Source: Lentibacillus amyloliquefaciens
Lineage (GTDB): Bacteria; Bacillota; Bacilli; Bacillales; Amphibacillaceae
DNA: 64,000 nucleotides
Assembly: GCF_001307805.1 (NCBI RefSeq)
Contig: NZ_CP013862.1
Location: 124,001 to 188,000 of the forward strand
Direction of reading: 5' to 3'
Part shown: piece by piece, positions 7,991 through 16,900 of the stretch
How the letters are laid out: every line of letters starts with the position of its first letter
How positions within the stretch are numbered: the first letter of the stretch is position 1
Made by a program: the position numbers and the translations under genes
Notes under the pieces: generated by a model
Databases searched by the model: none
Seen by the model: only the letters and a program-made list of their open reading frames with translations
Told to the model about the DNA's origin: nothing

Positions 7991-8339
7991 CTTGTTCTTC
8001 CTCTTCTACACGATTTCTAGCTGTTGGCTCTGCTTCAAGTCGTTCTTCCGGTATCGGTTTTCCGGATTTTTCACTTATGCCATATGTTCCATTTTCGACA
8101 CGTTCCAGAGCCGCTTCGATTTCATCAAGCCGTTCTTTTCTTACCATGTCAAGGCCCGCGTCTCTTTCTTGCTCGAATTGTTCGGTACCCAAATCTCCCG
8201 GATGATTATCATAATCCGCTAAGTCGCCGGTTGCTTCATTAGGACTCGTTTCGTCTTCAGATTCCAAATCGGATTCAATTGATTTCTTCATCTCCATCAG
8301 CCGTTTTTTGAAATCGTTTAGTTTTTCGTTACTCAGCAA
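7986..8339 (-). CDS. YteA/DksA-TraR-like protein lacking the zinc-finger cysteines
   Basis: 117 residues starting at a TTG with AAAGGAG eight bases upstream. It has a long N-terminal helical hairpin (LNDFKKRLMEMKKSIESDLE), an acidic middle with GDLADYDNHPGDLGTEQFEQ, and the family C-terminus RLDEIEAALERVENGTYG...SGKPIPEERLEAEPTA. In DksA/TraR-type proteins the segment after GTYG carries a C4 zinc finger; here those positions are not cysteine and the protein has none. It is similar to the YteA/YocK group of Bacillus, linked to stress or sporulation. It is third in a minus-strand operon after menA and menI, with a 5-base gap. RNA polymerase binding is possible but not shown. Confidence 0.8.
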   Translation of the reverse strand: MLSNEKLNDFKKRLMEMKKSIESDLESEDETSPNEATGDLADYDNHPGDLGTEQFEQERDAGLDMVRKERLDEIEAALERVENGTYGISEKSGKPIPEERLEAEPTARNRVEEEEQE

Positions 8340-8344
8340 TGAGA

Positions 8345-8737
8345 TTACTCCTTTCTGTTTTTAGGGACAACGCCAATTGTACAGCGGGATATACATATCA
8401 AGTTACCTGGTTCATCCGTGATGTTGATTTCCCACACCATGGTTGTTTTGCCCCTGTGGAGTGGTGTTGCTGTTGCAGTGACAATACCTTCGCGTTTGCT
8501 TTTAATATGGTTGGCATTAATCTCGAGTCCAAATATATTAAACTGTTCAGGCTCAACGTTCATAAGTGCCCCCATGCTTGCAGCCGTCTCGGCCAATGCA
8601 ACATTCGCTCCGCCGTGCAAGAACCCTGCCGGCTGATGTGTTCTTTTATCGACAGGCATCGTCATAACGACCTTATCTTTTTCTAGTGAGACCGTTTCAA
8701 TCCCCAGTGCTTCGATGAGTGTATCGTTGTATTCCAA
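8345..8737 (-). CDS. menI: Hotdog-fold thioesterase, probable 1,4-dihydroxy-2-naphthoyl-CoA hydrolase
   Basis: 130 residues starting at a TTG with AAAGGAG upstream. The PaaI/YuxO-type hotdog signature is PAGFLHGGANVALAETAASM, where HGG and the downstream acid E form the active-site region. Such enzymes cleave aryl-CoA thioesters. Because the gene lies between menA and the men cluster, the likely substrate is DHNA-CoA, the product of MenB, whose free acid is used by MenA. The fold and family are certain; the exact substrate is inferred from context. The gene is 57 bases from menA and shares its operon. Confidence 0.82.
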   Translation of the reverse strand: MEYNDTLIEALGIETVSLEKDKVVMTMPVDKRTHQPAGFLHGGANVALAETAASMGALMNVEPEQFNIFGLEINANHIKSKREGIVTATATPLHRGKTTMVWEINITDEPGNLICISRCTIGVVPKNRKE

Positions 8738-8794
8738 TTAAGAGCAGCTCCTTTAACTGAAATCGGCAGAACGGCCGGTTCGTGTGTTTTTGTA

Positions 8795-9724
8795 TCAGAA
8801 AAAATTACTGACTAAAAGCGAAATGCCAAGCAGCAATCCGTATAGTGTGTTGGTTTTTCCAGTTGCAGCCATTGCCGGCATCATTTCCAGTGGTTTGGTT
8901 TTGCCGCGGAATTTACGAATGACATCACTTGCTTTTATGACACTGAGAAACGCTATAACCGACCATACCGGAAGCACGTCTGAAAGAATGTATAGCCCCG
9001 TTAAGAAATAGGCAGCGATAAACATGATACCCAGAAATCGAACGGCATTTTTCCGTCCCAGGAGAATGGCAACTGTTTTTCTCCCGTTTTCCTTATCACC
9101 GTCCAAATCACGGATGTTATTAGACATCATGATACCGCCGATAAAAATGGCAATCGGAATTGAAAGCCAAATGACTGAGCTTGTTATGACGGATGTTTGG
9201 ATATAATAACTGATGCCGATGATGACTGTTCCCATGAAAAATCCGGAAAACAGTTCCCCGAATGGTGTATATGCAATTGGTAAAGGGCCGCCAGTATACA
9301 AGTAACCAAAAAGCATACAGATTAAACCGATAAGGGCAATCCACCAGCTGGATTCAATGCAGATATAGACACCAAGCAATATGGCAATCGCGAAAAATGT
9401 GAACGCCATTCTTTTGACGGTTGTTGGTGAAATGCCATCTCTCACAATTGTACCACCGATGCCAACTGATTTTTCGTTATCCAATCCCCTTGCAAAATCG
9501 TAATATTCATTGAACATATTTGTAGCGGACTGGATCAGTATGGAAGCCAGAAGCATTGCCAAAAATAACCACACGTTAATTTGGTGGGTGGTCAGTGCAA
9601 ACATGGTTCCGACAAATACCGGCACAACAGAGGCGGTCAGTGTATGCGGGCGCAGCAGCCGCCACCATATATGGAAACCGCTCTTTTCATTAAGTTCTTC
9701 TTTTATTGAGGTTATGGGTTCCAC
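8795..9724 (-). CDS. menA: 1,4-dihydroxy-2-naphthoate polyprenyltransferase MenA
   Basis: 309 residues, with a GTG start after AAAGGAGAGAGG. The UbiA-family membrane enzyme carries both Asp-rich prenyl-diphosphate motifs: NMFNEYYDFARGLDNE in the first half and NNIRDLDGDKENGRKT in the second, among about eight or nine membrane helices. It attaches the polyprenyl chain to DHNA to make demethylmenaquinone in the cytoplasmic membrane. It is divergent from menF across a 176-base gap, and menI plus the YteA-like gene follow it. Confidence 0.96.
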   Translation of the reverse strand: MEPITSIKEELNEKSGFHIWWRLLRPHTLTASVVPVFVGTMFALTTHQINVWLFLAMLLASILIQSATNMFNEYYDFARGLDNEKSVGIGGTIVRDGISPTTVKRMAFTFFAIAILLGVYICIESSWWIALIGLICMLFGYLYTGGPLPIAYTPFGELFSGFFMGTVIIGISYYIQTSVITSSVIWLSIPIAIFIGGIMMSNNIRDLDGDKENGRKTVAILLGRKNAVRFLGIMFIAAYFLTGLYILSDVLPVWSVIAFLSVIKASDVIRKFRGKTKPLEMMPAMAATGKTNTLYGLLLGISLLVSNFF

Positions 9725-9825
9725 GAATCCTCTCTCCTTTTATGATATCACTATAAGTTTAGGCAATTCGTCTTGAGGTGTCAATCTGGAAAAGTCAGGG
9801 TATTGTCACTTTCAGATAGATTTTC

Positions 9826-9854
9826 TTGAGGAACTTATCAAAAAAGAATAAAAT
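9826..9854 (+). promoter_or_regulatory. Probable SigA promoter of the menFDHB operon
   Basis: TTGAGG, a 17-base spacer and TAAAAT, ending 46 bases before the menF start, in the divergent gap between menA and menF. Confidence 0.6.
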
Positions 9855-9900
9855 AGATGTGGTACTTTGTAATGGTAGATAATTACGGAGGTTAATATAG

Positions 9901-11304
9901 ATGCTAGAAGTAAAAGAGACAGGCCTTCAGTCGATGCTTGAAAAAGCAATCAGTGAAGCAAAAGAGAATCACACAGCACGAATGATAAGCATGACAAAAA
10001 AAGTCAATAAAACCAATCCGCTTTTGTTTATTGAAGCTGGAAAGAAGTTGTCTGTGGATCGGACATTCTGGTCGAGCACCTCTGAAAATTTTTCCATCGC
10101 AGGCATTGGCTGTGCCCATGAAATAAATGCCAAATCAAACCGAATGGAAGAGGCAGAAGAAGCCTGGCAAAAGTTGCGCGATGAAGCGATTATCCATAAC
10201 CCTTATAAAACGTCGGGGACTGGATTAGTGACAATGGGCGGAATGTCATTTGATCCATTGATGCAAAAGACATCTTTATGGAAAAACTTTTCTCATCTTT
10301 CATTGACCATACCCGAAATGTTGCTGACCCAATCGGATGATAATTGCTATTTAACCACTAACGTCAAAGTAAACGCAGACGACCAGGCAGCAGAACTCGC
10401 GCAGAGGCTGAACAAGATGGAACGTATGTTGTTAAATCCTTCCATCAACCTTCCTGGAGAAGTGGGTATTGAAATGAAGCAGGAGATCGATCCTGAGACT
10501 TGGAAACAAACAGTAACGTATGCAACCGACTATATCAAGCAAAATTATGCCAAAAAAATAGTTCTTGCCCGCAAACTTTTTGTCAAACTGTCTGACGAAG
10601 CAGCCGTATCAAGTGTTTTAAAAAAGCTGATTGAACAGCAGCCGAACAGTTATGTGTTTGCTTTTGAACGTAATGGGGACTGCTTTCTCGGGGCTTCGCC
10701 GGAACGTCTGGTCAAACAAGAAAACGATGAAGTGTTGTCCACTTGCCTGGCCGGGACGGCACCACGCGGGAAAACAAAAGAAGAGGATGACCGGATTGCT
10801 CATTCATTACTCTATGACGAAAAGAATCGCAGTGAACACGATTTTGTTGTGAAAATGATCAGGCAGTCGATGGAACATTATTGCCGGGCTGTCAACGTTC
10901 CGGATAAACCTGTTATCTATCCGCTTAAAAATTTACAGCATTTGTATACACCGGTAACGGCGGTTTTAAACGAGAGATACAGTATTTTCGATATCATTGA
11001 AAGACTGCATCCAACACCCGCACTTGGCGGTGTTCCACGGGACGAGTCACTCGCATTCATCCGTGAACACGAACAGCTGGACAGGGGCTGGTACGGTGCT
11101 CCTGTTGGCTGGATGGACAGTAATCGTAACGGTGAATTTGCGGTAGCCATCCGTTCAGGTTTAATCCAGGGTGATAAAGCATCGTTGTTCGCCGGGTGCG
11201 GTATTGTCCAGGATTCCAATCCGGATGAGGAGTATAAAGAAACTGGAATAAAATTCTTGCCGATGTTGTCTGTACTGGGAGGCGGAAATCATGAATCACA
11301 CTGA
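9901..11304 (+). CDS. menF: Isochorismate synthase MenF
   Basis: 467 residues with a chorismate-binding domain in the C-terminal half: KIVLARKLFVKL, FLGASPERLVKQ, CLAGTAPRGKTKEEDDR, HPTPALGGVPRDE and the final GCGIVQDSNPDEEYKETGIK. It converts chorismate to isochorismate, the first step toward menaquinone (a DhbC-type role in siderophore synthesis is less likely given the neighbours). ACGGAGG precedes the ATG. The gene overlaps menD by 14 bases, so the two are translationally coupled. It opens the menF-D-H-B operon. Confidence 0.96.
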   Translation: MLEVKETGLQSMLEKAISEAKENHTARMISMTKKVNKTNPLLFIEAGKKLSVDRTFWSSTSENFSIAGIGCAHEINAKSNRMEEAEEAWQKLRDEAIIHNPYKTSGTGLVTMGGMSFDPLMQKTSLWKNFSHLSLTIPEMLLTQSDDNCYLTTNVKVNADDQAAELAQRLNKMERMLLNPSINLPGEVGIEMKQEIDPETWKQTVTYATDYIKQNYAKKIVLARKLFVKLSDEAAVSSVLKKLIEQQPNSYVFAFERNGDCFLGASPERLVKQENDEVLSTCLAGTAPRGKTKEEDDRIAHSLLYDEKNRSEHDFVVKMIRQSMEHYCRAVNVPDKPVIYPLKNLQHLYTPVTAVLNERYSIFDIIERLHPTPALGGVPRDESLAFIREHEQLDRGWYGAPVGWMDSNRNGEFAVAIRSGLIQGDKASLFAGCGIVQDSNPDEEYKETGIKFLPMLSVLGGGNHESH

Positions 11305-13033
11305 AAATCTAACACGGTATACAGCCAATTTTGTTGATGAGCTTGCAGCGAGCGACCTGACAGATGTCGTCATTTCGCCTGGTTCGCGTTCGACACCACT
11401 GGCTCTGACAATCGCTGAGCATTCTGATTTATACGAACGTATTGTAATCGATGAGCGCTCAGCAGCTTTTTTCGCTTTAGGAATGGCAAAAAAGCAAAAG
11501 AAAGCTGTTGCACTCGTTTGTTCTTCAGGGACAGCTGCAGCGAATTACTTTCCGGCAGTTATTGAAGCCTATTACAGCCGCACTCCTTTAATTGTTCTGA
11601 CGGCGGACCGGCCGCCTGAACTGCGTGACATAGGTGCCCCGCAGGCAATTGATCAAATTAAGCTATACGGCGATTATCCTAAATGGTTTCATGAAATGGC
11701 ATTGCCTGAAGCGGGCGATGACATGCTTCTTTATGCACGCGCAAAAGCATCACAGGCGGTCAATACAGCAAATGAAGGCAATTCAGGCGCGGTCCATTTG
11801 AATTTTCCTTTTCGTGAACCGCTCATACCTGATTTTTCGTTGGAAAACTTGTGGGGAAAGCGAAGCAACAAGCCATTTTATGCGAAGACTGAAGGCAAGC
11901 GGCGTTTGGATGAAGATCAGCTTCAACGACTGCACGCTGAATTGATGTCATTCCGGAAAGGGCTGATCGTCTGCGGCCCGCAAACCGATCCTGAATTAGC
12001 CGCTGCTGTCACTGAATTAGCCGAGATGTGGCAAACCCCAATTCTTGCGGACCCACTTTCCCAAGTAAGGGCCGGTGAGCACCGTAAAGATTTGGTGATT
12101 GAAAGTTATGATGCTATCTTAAGAAGTGAGAACATCAGAGCACAGCTTAAACCAGATTTTATTATTCGGTTCGGTGCGATGCCGGTTTCCAAGCCGTATC
12201 TTTTTTATGTGAAGGAGAACAGCGATATTGCGCAGTTTGTCGTGGAAAATATAGCAGGGTACAGAGAGCCCGCCGGCAATGAAACTGAAATGATTTATGC
12301 TGACAGTGCCAAGCTGTGCAATGATTTGGCACATTGTGAGGCGCCTGCTGCATTTGACGTGGAGTGGCTTCAAACTTGGCAAAAAATGAACCAGGCAGCT
12401 AAAAATCACTTACTGGAATCGGATAGCCAAAATGCTATAACGGAAGGGGAAACGGTCAGGTGTCTGACTGAAGCCGTTCCGGATAAAAGCAGCATTTATG
12501 TCGGAAACAGTATGAGTGTTCGAGATTTGGATACATTTTTCATGACAACGCCAAAATCAATTGACGTGCTGTCAAATCGGGGCGCCAATGGCATTGATGG
12601 CATGATTTCAAGTGGGCTCGGTGCAGCGGCAACCGGTGAAGCGACCACGCTGCTGCTCGGTGACTTATCATTTTTCCACGATATGAACGGGCTTCTGACA
12701 GCGAAACATTACACCTTGAATATTACCATTGTCGTTATAAACAACAATGGCGGGGGTATTTTTTCATTCCTACCGCAAGTGAATCACAAAGCTCATTTTG
12801 AGGCATTGTTTGGAACACCGCTGGATATAGACATTGAAGATGCGGTTAAGATGTACGGCGGAACCTATCAGCAGCCCGGAGATGAAACTGAACTAAAGAC
12901 GGCGCTGAATGAAAGTTATCAATATAAGGGCTTATCAGTTGTAGAGGTGAAAACAGACCGGTCTGAAAACCTTAATTGGCATCATGAAAAATGGAGGCAA
13001 ATCGAGACCTCATTATTGACGCATCTCAGCTGA
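11291..13033 (+). CDS. menD: SEPHCHC synthase MenD
   Basis: 580 residues, the usual size. This thiamine-diphosphate enzyme joins 2-oxoglutarate to isochorismate with loss of CO2. The N-terminal pyrimidine-binding domain has DVVISPGSRSTPLALTIAEH and the glutamate-bearing DERSAAFFALGMAKK; the C-terminal domain has SNRGANGIDGMISSGLGAA and the GDLSFFHDMNGL...NNNGGGIFSFLPQ cofactor/metal motif. It starts inside the end of menF after GGGAGGCGG. The next gene, menH, follows after 43 bases. Confidence 0.97.
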   Translation: MNHTENLTRYTANFVDELAASDLTDVVISPGSRSTPLALTIAEHSDLYERIVIDERSAAFFALGMAKKQKKAVALVCSSGTAAANYFPAVIEAYYSRTPLIVLTADRPPELRDIGAPQAIDQIKLYGDYPKWFHEMALPEAGDDMLLYARAKASQAVNTANEGNSGAVHLNFPFREPLIPDFSLENLWGKRSNKPFYAKTEGKRRLDEDQLQRLHAELMSFRKGLIVCGPQTDPELAAAVTELAEMWQTPILADPLSQVRAGEHRKDLVIESYDAILRSENIRAQLKPDFIIRFGAMPVSKPYLFYVKENSDIAQFVVENIAGYREPAGNETEMIYADSAKLCNDLAHCEAPAAFDVEWLQTWQKMNQAAKNHLLESDSQNAITEGETVRCLTEAVPDKSSIYVGNSMSVRDLDTFFMTTPKSIDVLSNRGANGIDGMISSGLGAAATGEATTLLLGDLSFFHDMNGLLTAKHYTLNITIVVINNNGGGIFSFLPQVNHKAHFEALFGTPLDIDIEDAVKMYGGTYQQPGDETELKTALNESYQYKGLSVVEVKTDRSENLNWHHEKWRQIETSLLTHLS

Positions 13034-13076
13034 TGATAGTTCAGGGTGACACGTTACCGAGTGGAGGACTGTAGAT

Positions 13077-13895
13077 ATGTATCAGACAATTAATAATACG
13101 GCATATTGGTATGAATTGAAGGGTGACGGTGTGCCGGTTGTCTATTTGCACGGATTTACCGGGACAGGCGGCACATGGGATGAGATGACGAGACAGCTAC
13201 CGGAAAACTTTCTGAGCTTGACGATTGATCTGCCGGGCCATGGCCGGACTGATTCGGGAGCCCCAAAAGACATGGAAGGCTTTAGCCGTGATTTAGCCAG
13301 ATTGCTTGATTACTATCAATGGCAAAAAGTTCACCTTATCGGTTATTCAATGGGCGGGCGTACGGCACTGTCATTTGCTATTGCTTATCCGGACAGGGTG
13401 AAGTCCCTGACGCTGGAAAGTGCATCGCCGGGATTATCTGATGAGAGCGAAAGAGAAGACCGGCGCCGGAAAGATGAACATCTGGCCTCTCGGATTGAAA
13501 ACGATGGTGTGAAAGCTTTTGTTGATTTTTGGGAAAATATTCCGCTCTTTCAATCACAAAAAAAATTACCGGGAAACGTGCGTGAAAAAATACACACAGA
13601 AAGACTTTCACATTCACGAGAAGGGCTCGCACAATCATTGCGGTATATGGGAACAGGTTCCCAGCCTTCCTGGTGGGATGCATTACAATCCTTGGAAGTT
13701 CCCGTTTTGCTGCTTGCCGGTGAAAGTGATGAAAAGTTTACAGCGATAAATCAATCAATGAAAAAACTGATTCCAACAGCAGAACTTGCCGTCGTTAAAG
13801 ATGCGGGTCATGCAATTCATGTGGAACTTCCCGATATTTTTGGTAAAATAGTAAGTGAATTTTTGAAAACTGTCGAACTCAGTACATACCAATGA
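13077..13895 (+). CDS. menH: 2-succinyl-6-hydroxy-2,4-cyclohexadiene-1-carboxylate synthase MenH
   Basis: 272 residues, alpha/beta hydrolase. VVYLHGFTGTGGTWDEM gives the oxyanion loop, HLIGYSMGGRTALSFA carries the nucleophile serine in GYSMGG, and the catalytic histidine is in VKDAGHAIHVELP near the end. It eliminates pyruvate from SEPHCHC to give SHCHC. GTGGAGG precedes the ATG, and menB follows after 17 bases in the same operon. Confidence 0.95.
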   Translation: MYQTINNTAYWYELKGDGVPVVYLHGFTGTGGTWDEMTRQLPENFLSLTIDLPGHGRTDSGAPKDMEGFSRDLARLLDYYQWQKVHLIGYSMGGRTALSFAIAYPDRVKSLTLESASPGLSDESEREDRRRKDEHLASRIENDGVKAFVDFWENIPLFQSQKKLPGNVREKIHTERLSHSREGLAQSLRYMGTGSQPSWWDALQSLEVPVLLLAGESDEKFTAINQSMKKLIPTAELAVVKDAGHAIHVELPDIFGKIVSEFLKTVELSTYQ

Positions 13896-13912
13896 ATTAA
13901 AGGAGGAAAATA

Positions 13913-14730
13913 ATGACTGTTCAATGGGAAGAAGCAAAGAAATACGAGGAAATTATTTATGAAAAATATGATGGCATTGCCAAGGTGACAATGAACCGTC
14001 CGGAAAAACGGAATGCGTTCACACCGCTCACTGTTAATGAAATGATTGATGCGTTTGCGGATGCACGTGATGATTCATCAATTGGTGTTATTATTTTAGC
14101 AGGTGCAGGGACAAGGCATTCTGCTCCGGCGGTGACCAATCTGTACGCGGTCACGGCGGGTATGTTGGTGAGGATCAAGTCCCCCGCTTGAATGTGCTTG
14201 ATCTGCAGCGGCTTATCCGGACAATTCCAAAGCCGGTTGTAGCAATGGTCTCCGGTTATGCAATCGGCGGCGGTCATGTGTTGCATGTTGTATGTGACCT
14301 GACAATTGCAGCGGACAATGCTATCTTTGGCCAGACAGGTCCGAAAGTAGGAAGCTTTGATGCCGGATATGGCGCCGCTTTATTGGCACGGATGGTCGGC
14401 CATAAGCGTGCCCGTGAAATCTGGTATCTGTGCCGTCAATACAATGCTGAAGAAGCTTATGATATGGGACTGGTCAACACTGTTGTGCCTCTGGAAAAAC
14501 TTGAGGAAGAGACAGTGCAATGGTGTGAAGAAATGCTTGAAAAATCACCAACAGCTCTTCGTTTCCTGAAAGCGTCATTCAATGCGGACACTGATGGACT
14601 TGCCGGCCTGCAGCAAATGGGCGGCGATGCCACATTGCTTTACTATACAACAGAGGAAGCGAAAGAAGGACGGGATGCGTTTAAAGAAAAAAGAAAACCG
14701 GACTTTAAGCAATTCCCGCGTTTTCCTTAA
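13913..14730 (+). pseudogene. menB: 1,4-dihydroxy-2-naphthoyl-CoA synthase MenB, frameshifted by one missing G
   Basis: The first 66 residues reach VIILAGAG and then lose frame. Adding one G to the GGG at 14108-14110 restores [20 protein letters not shown] and runs straight into the downstream frame ([40 protein letters not shown]) to [12 protein letters not shown], giving a 272-residue protein of normal family length. MenB is a crotonase-fold enzyme closing the naphthoate ring of o-succinylbenzoyl-CoA. Without correction the gene yields a 92-residue stub. Everything else is intact and strongly conserved, so a sequence error is the leading explanation. AAAGGAGG precedes the ATG, and a terminator follows. 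Confidence 0.93.
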
Positions 14731-14748
14731 GCTGCCATCATTTCGGGA

Positions 14749-14780
14749 GGCCTTTGCTGCTTGACGGCAAAGGCTTTTCT
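14749..14780 (+). terminator. Terminator after menB
   Basis: GCCTTTGC pairs with GCAAAGGC, followed by TTTTCTT. It separates menB from menE, which then needs its own promoter or readthrough. Confidence 0.75.
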
Positions 14781-14859
14781 TAGTTTCGCTTTTTAGATAT
14801 ATATCATATGTTAATAAGTACTTAAATAAAGCCCGTCTCCCAACGGACTTTAGTGTGAC

Positions 14860-15250
14860 ATATAATCCATATAATGCGAGGTAGTGACAGGGTTGAATTC
14901 CGCTGCGGACAGTCGCGCACCTTAGGGCAACGCTTCAGCTTCTCGGAAGCAAAGACCACTTCCTGCTCAGAACTCAGCTGCCCGTTTTCCCGCAGGAGTC
15001 GACTGCCCTCCGCTCCAATCAATGCCATGTTAGCGCAGGAAATACACTCCAGACTCCTGCGGAAAAGCGAAGACGATGAGACTCCACAGCGAGCGTTCTT
15101 TGCGAGCGAGGAGGCTCAGCGCGAGCCCGCGGAAAGCTGGAGTGTACTTCCGGAGCGGTATTATAGCACTCACATATTTTCATAATACGACGCACTTACT
15201 ATCAAATGCGAAGTTTAGCGAGCAGCAAAGTTTACGAAATGAACCTATTG
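14860..15250. repeat. Dispersed-type repeat, two halves in inverted orientation
   Basis: The gap of about 560 bases between menB and menE is filled by GC-rich, strongly self-complementary sequence unlike its surroundings. A first half reads TTCCGCTGCGG ... TTTTCCCGCAGGAGTCGACT ... CCTCCGCTCCAATCAA; a second reads the other way, AGACTCCTGCGGAAAAGCGA ... GCGAGCGAGGAGGCTC ... GCCCGCGGAAAGC ... TTCCGGAGCGG. I recognise this type of element as common between genes in Bacillaceae, but know no function. Frames through it are open by chance and are not called as genes. Confidence 0.7.
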
Positions 15251-15295
15251 CTACCCGAGAAAATAGTTCAGTGATTTTTGAAAGAAGGTTAGATT

Positions 15296-16725
15296 ATGGC
15301 TGAAATCATTCCCCATTGGTTGACAAAACAAGCTGATCTTGCACCGGGCAAAACAGCGATTGAACTTCCGGACGGAACGACTTATACATTTTTGCAATTG
15401 AAAGAAGAAAGCCAGGCATTTGCCCGAAAATTAAAAGGGCTGGGTATACAAACAGATACAAAAGTCGGTATTCTGTCAGCTAATCATGCAGATATGGCAA
15501 TTGCAATTCATGCGTTAACCTATCTTGGTGCGGTTGCTGTCATGCTGAACACACGGTTGACTGAGAAGGAACTTGGCTATCAGATCAATGATGCAGGCGC
15601 AGAAGCTGTATTGGTGCAGAAACGCGACCGGCACCTTGATGCAGCAACACATACCTTTTCTGAAGTCAGGGAGCTGCCGGAGTCTTATGCCGAACTAAAA
15701 ACAGAAATCGATTTGGATGCAACGTTTACCATTATTTATACATCCGGCACGACCGGATTTCCAAAAGGGTCGTCCATACTTATGGAAACCATTGGTGGAG
15801 TGCTGTTGGATCAATGCTGAATCTCGGTTTGAATGAACATGATAAATGGCTTGCCGCTCTGCCGATTTTTCACGTCGGCGGTTTGTCCATTCTGATGCGG
15901 AGTGTCATTTATGGCATTCCGGTTTATTTAATGGAAAAATATGATAAACAGCTTTTCCATGATGCCCTGATGACGAAGGGAGTCACTATTGCATCAGTTG
16001 TGACGGTTATGGTGAGGGATTTGCTTAGTACACTGGGTGAAAGCCGTTATCCTGATACACTCAGGTGTTTGTTGCTTGGCGGCGGTCCTGCACCGAAATC
16101 ATTGCTCGAACAGGCAAAAGCACGTCACGTACCTGTTTTTCAATCATATGGAATGACAGAAACATCTTCCCAAATCGTTACTTTGAGTCCGGAAGATGCA
16201 CTTGAAAAAATTGGCTCATCCGGGAAACCGTTATTTCCGGCTCAATTAAAAATTAATGCCGAAGAAGACGGTGTCGGTGAAATTCTTGTCAAAGGACCAA
16301 TGGTAACGAAAGGGTACTTTAATAATGACGAAGCGACCGAAAAGTCAATTAAAGATGGCTGGCTGGTCACCGGAGATCTTGGCTATACAGATCAGGATGG
16401 TTTTCTGTATGTTGTTGACCGGCGAAATGATTTGATCATCTCCGGGGGCGAAAACATTTACCCGACTGAAATTGAAAGTGTCCTGTCAGGCTTGGATGGC
16501 GTCCAGGAAGCTGGTGTTGTTGGTAAGCCTGATGATAAGTGGGGACAGGTCCCTGTCGCTTTTATTGTCACCAATCATACTTCTGTTTCGCCGGATGAGA
16601 TCCAAAGATTTGCACGTAAGCACTTAGCCGGCTATAAAGTGCCAAAGGAAATCTATTTCACGGAAAATCTGCCGCGTAATGCCTCAAACAAATTGGTCAG
16701 GAATAAACTTCTGGAGAGCATTTAA
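15296..16725 (+). pseudogene. menE: o-succinylbenzoate-CoA ligase MenE, frameshifted by one missing G
   Basis: An adenylate-forming enzyme activating o-succinylbenzoate with ATP and CoA, the step before MenB. The first frame ends soon after the AMP-binding loop [11 protein letters not shown]. Adding one G to the GGG at 15767-15769 gives [20 protein letters not shown], the expected sequence, and continues to the stop at 16725 through [53 protein letters not shown] and a terminal NKLVRNKLL with the catalytic lysine, for 476 residues in all. AAGAAGG precedes the ATG. The disruption is the same kind as in menB. No menC follows. Confidence 0.93.
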
Positions 16726-16760
16726 AGTGATAAAAGATATGCTTTAGATAAAATCGTCAT

Positions 16761-16775
16761 TGATAATGATTATCA
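16761..16775. promoter_or_regulatory. Fur box (perfect 7-1-7)
   Basis: TGATAATGATTATCA is an exact TGATAAT-N-ATTATCA palindrome, the Fur consensus of Bacillus, 126 bases before the siderophore ATPase. It implies repression by Fur in iron-replete cells. Confidence 0.9.
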
Positions 16776-16900
16776 GAGTCATTGACTTATGGCAAAAAAC
16801 CAAATAAACTGAAGGTATAATGTTTTTATTTATTATGGCACAACCGTCTACATATGTATGTGCCGTAATCATATAATGCACGACACAGGGAGAGATTCCG

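Noticed and set aside
14822..15303. Several open frames between menB and menE
   Set aside because: They run across a GC-rich inverted repeat pair, lack binding sites and have no recognisable protein pattern.
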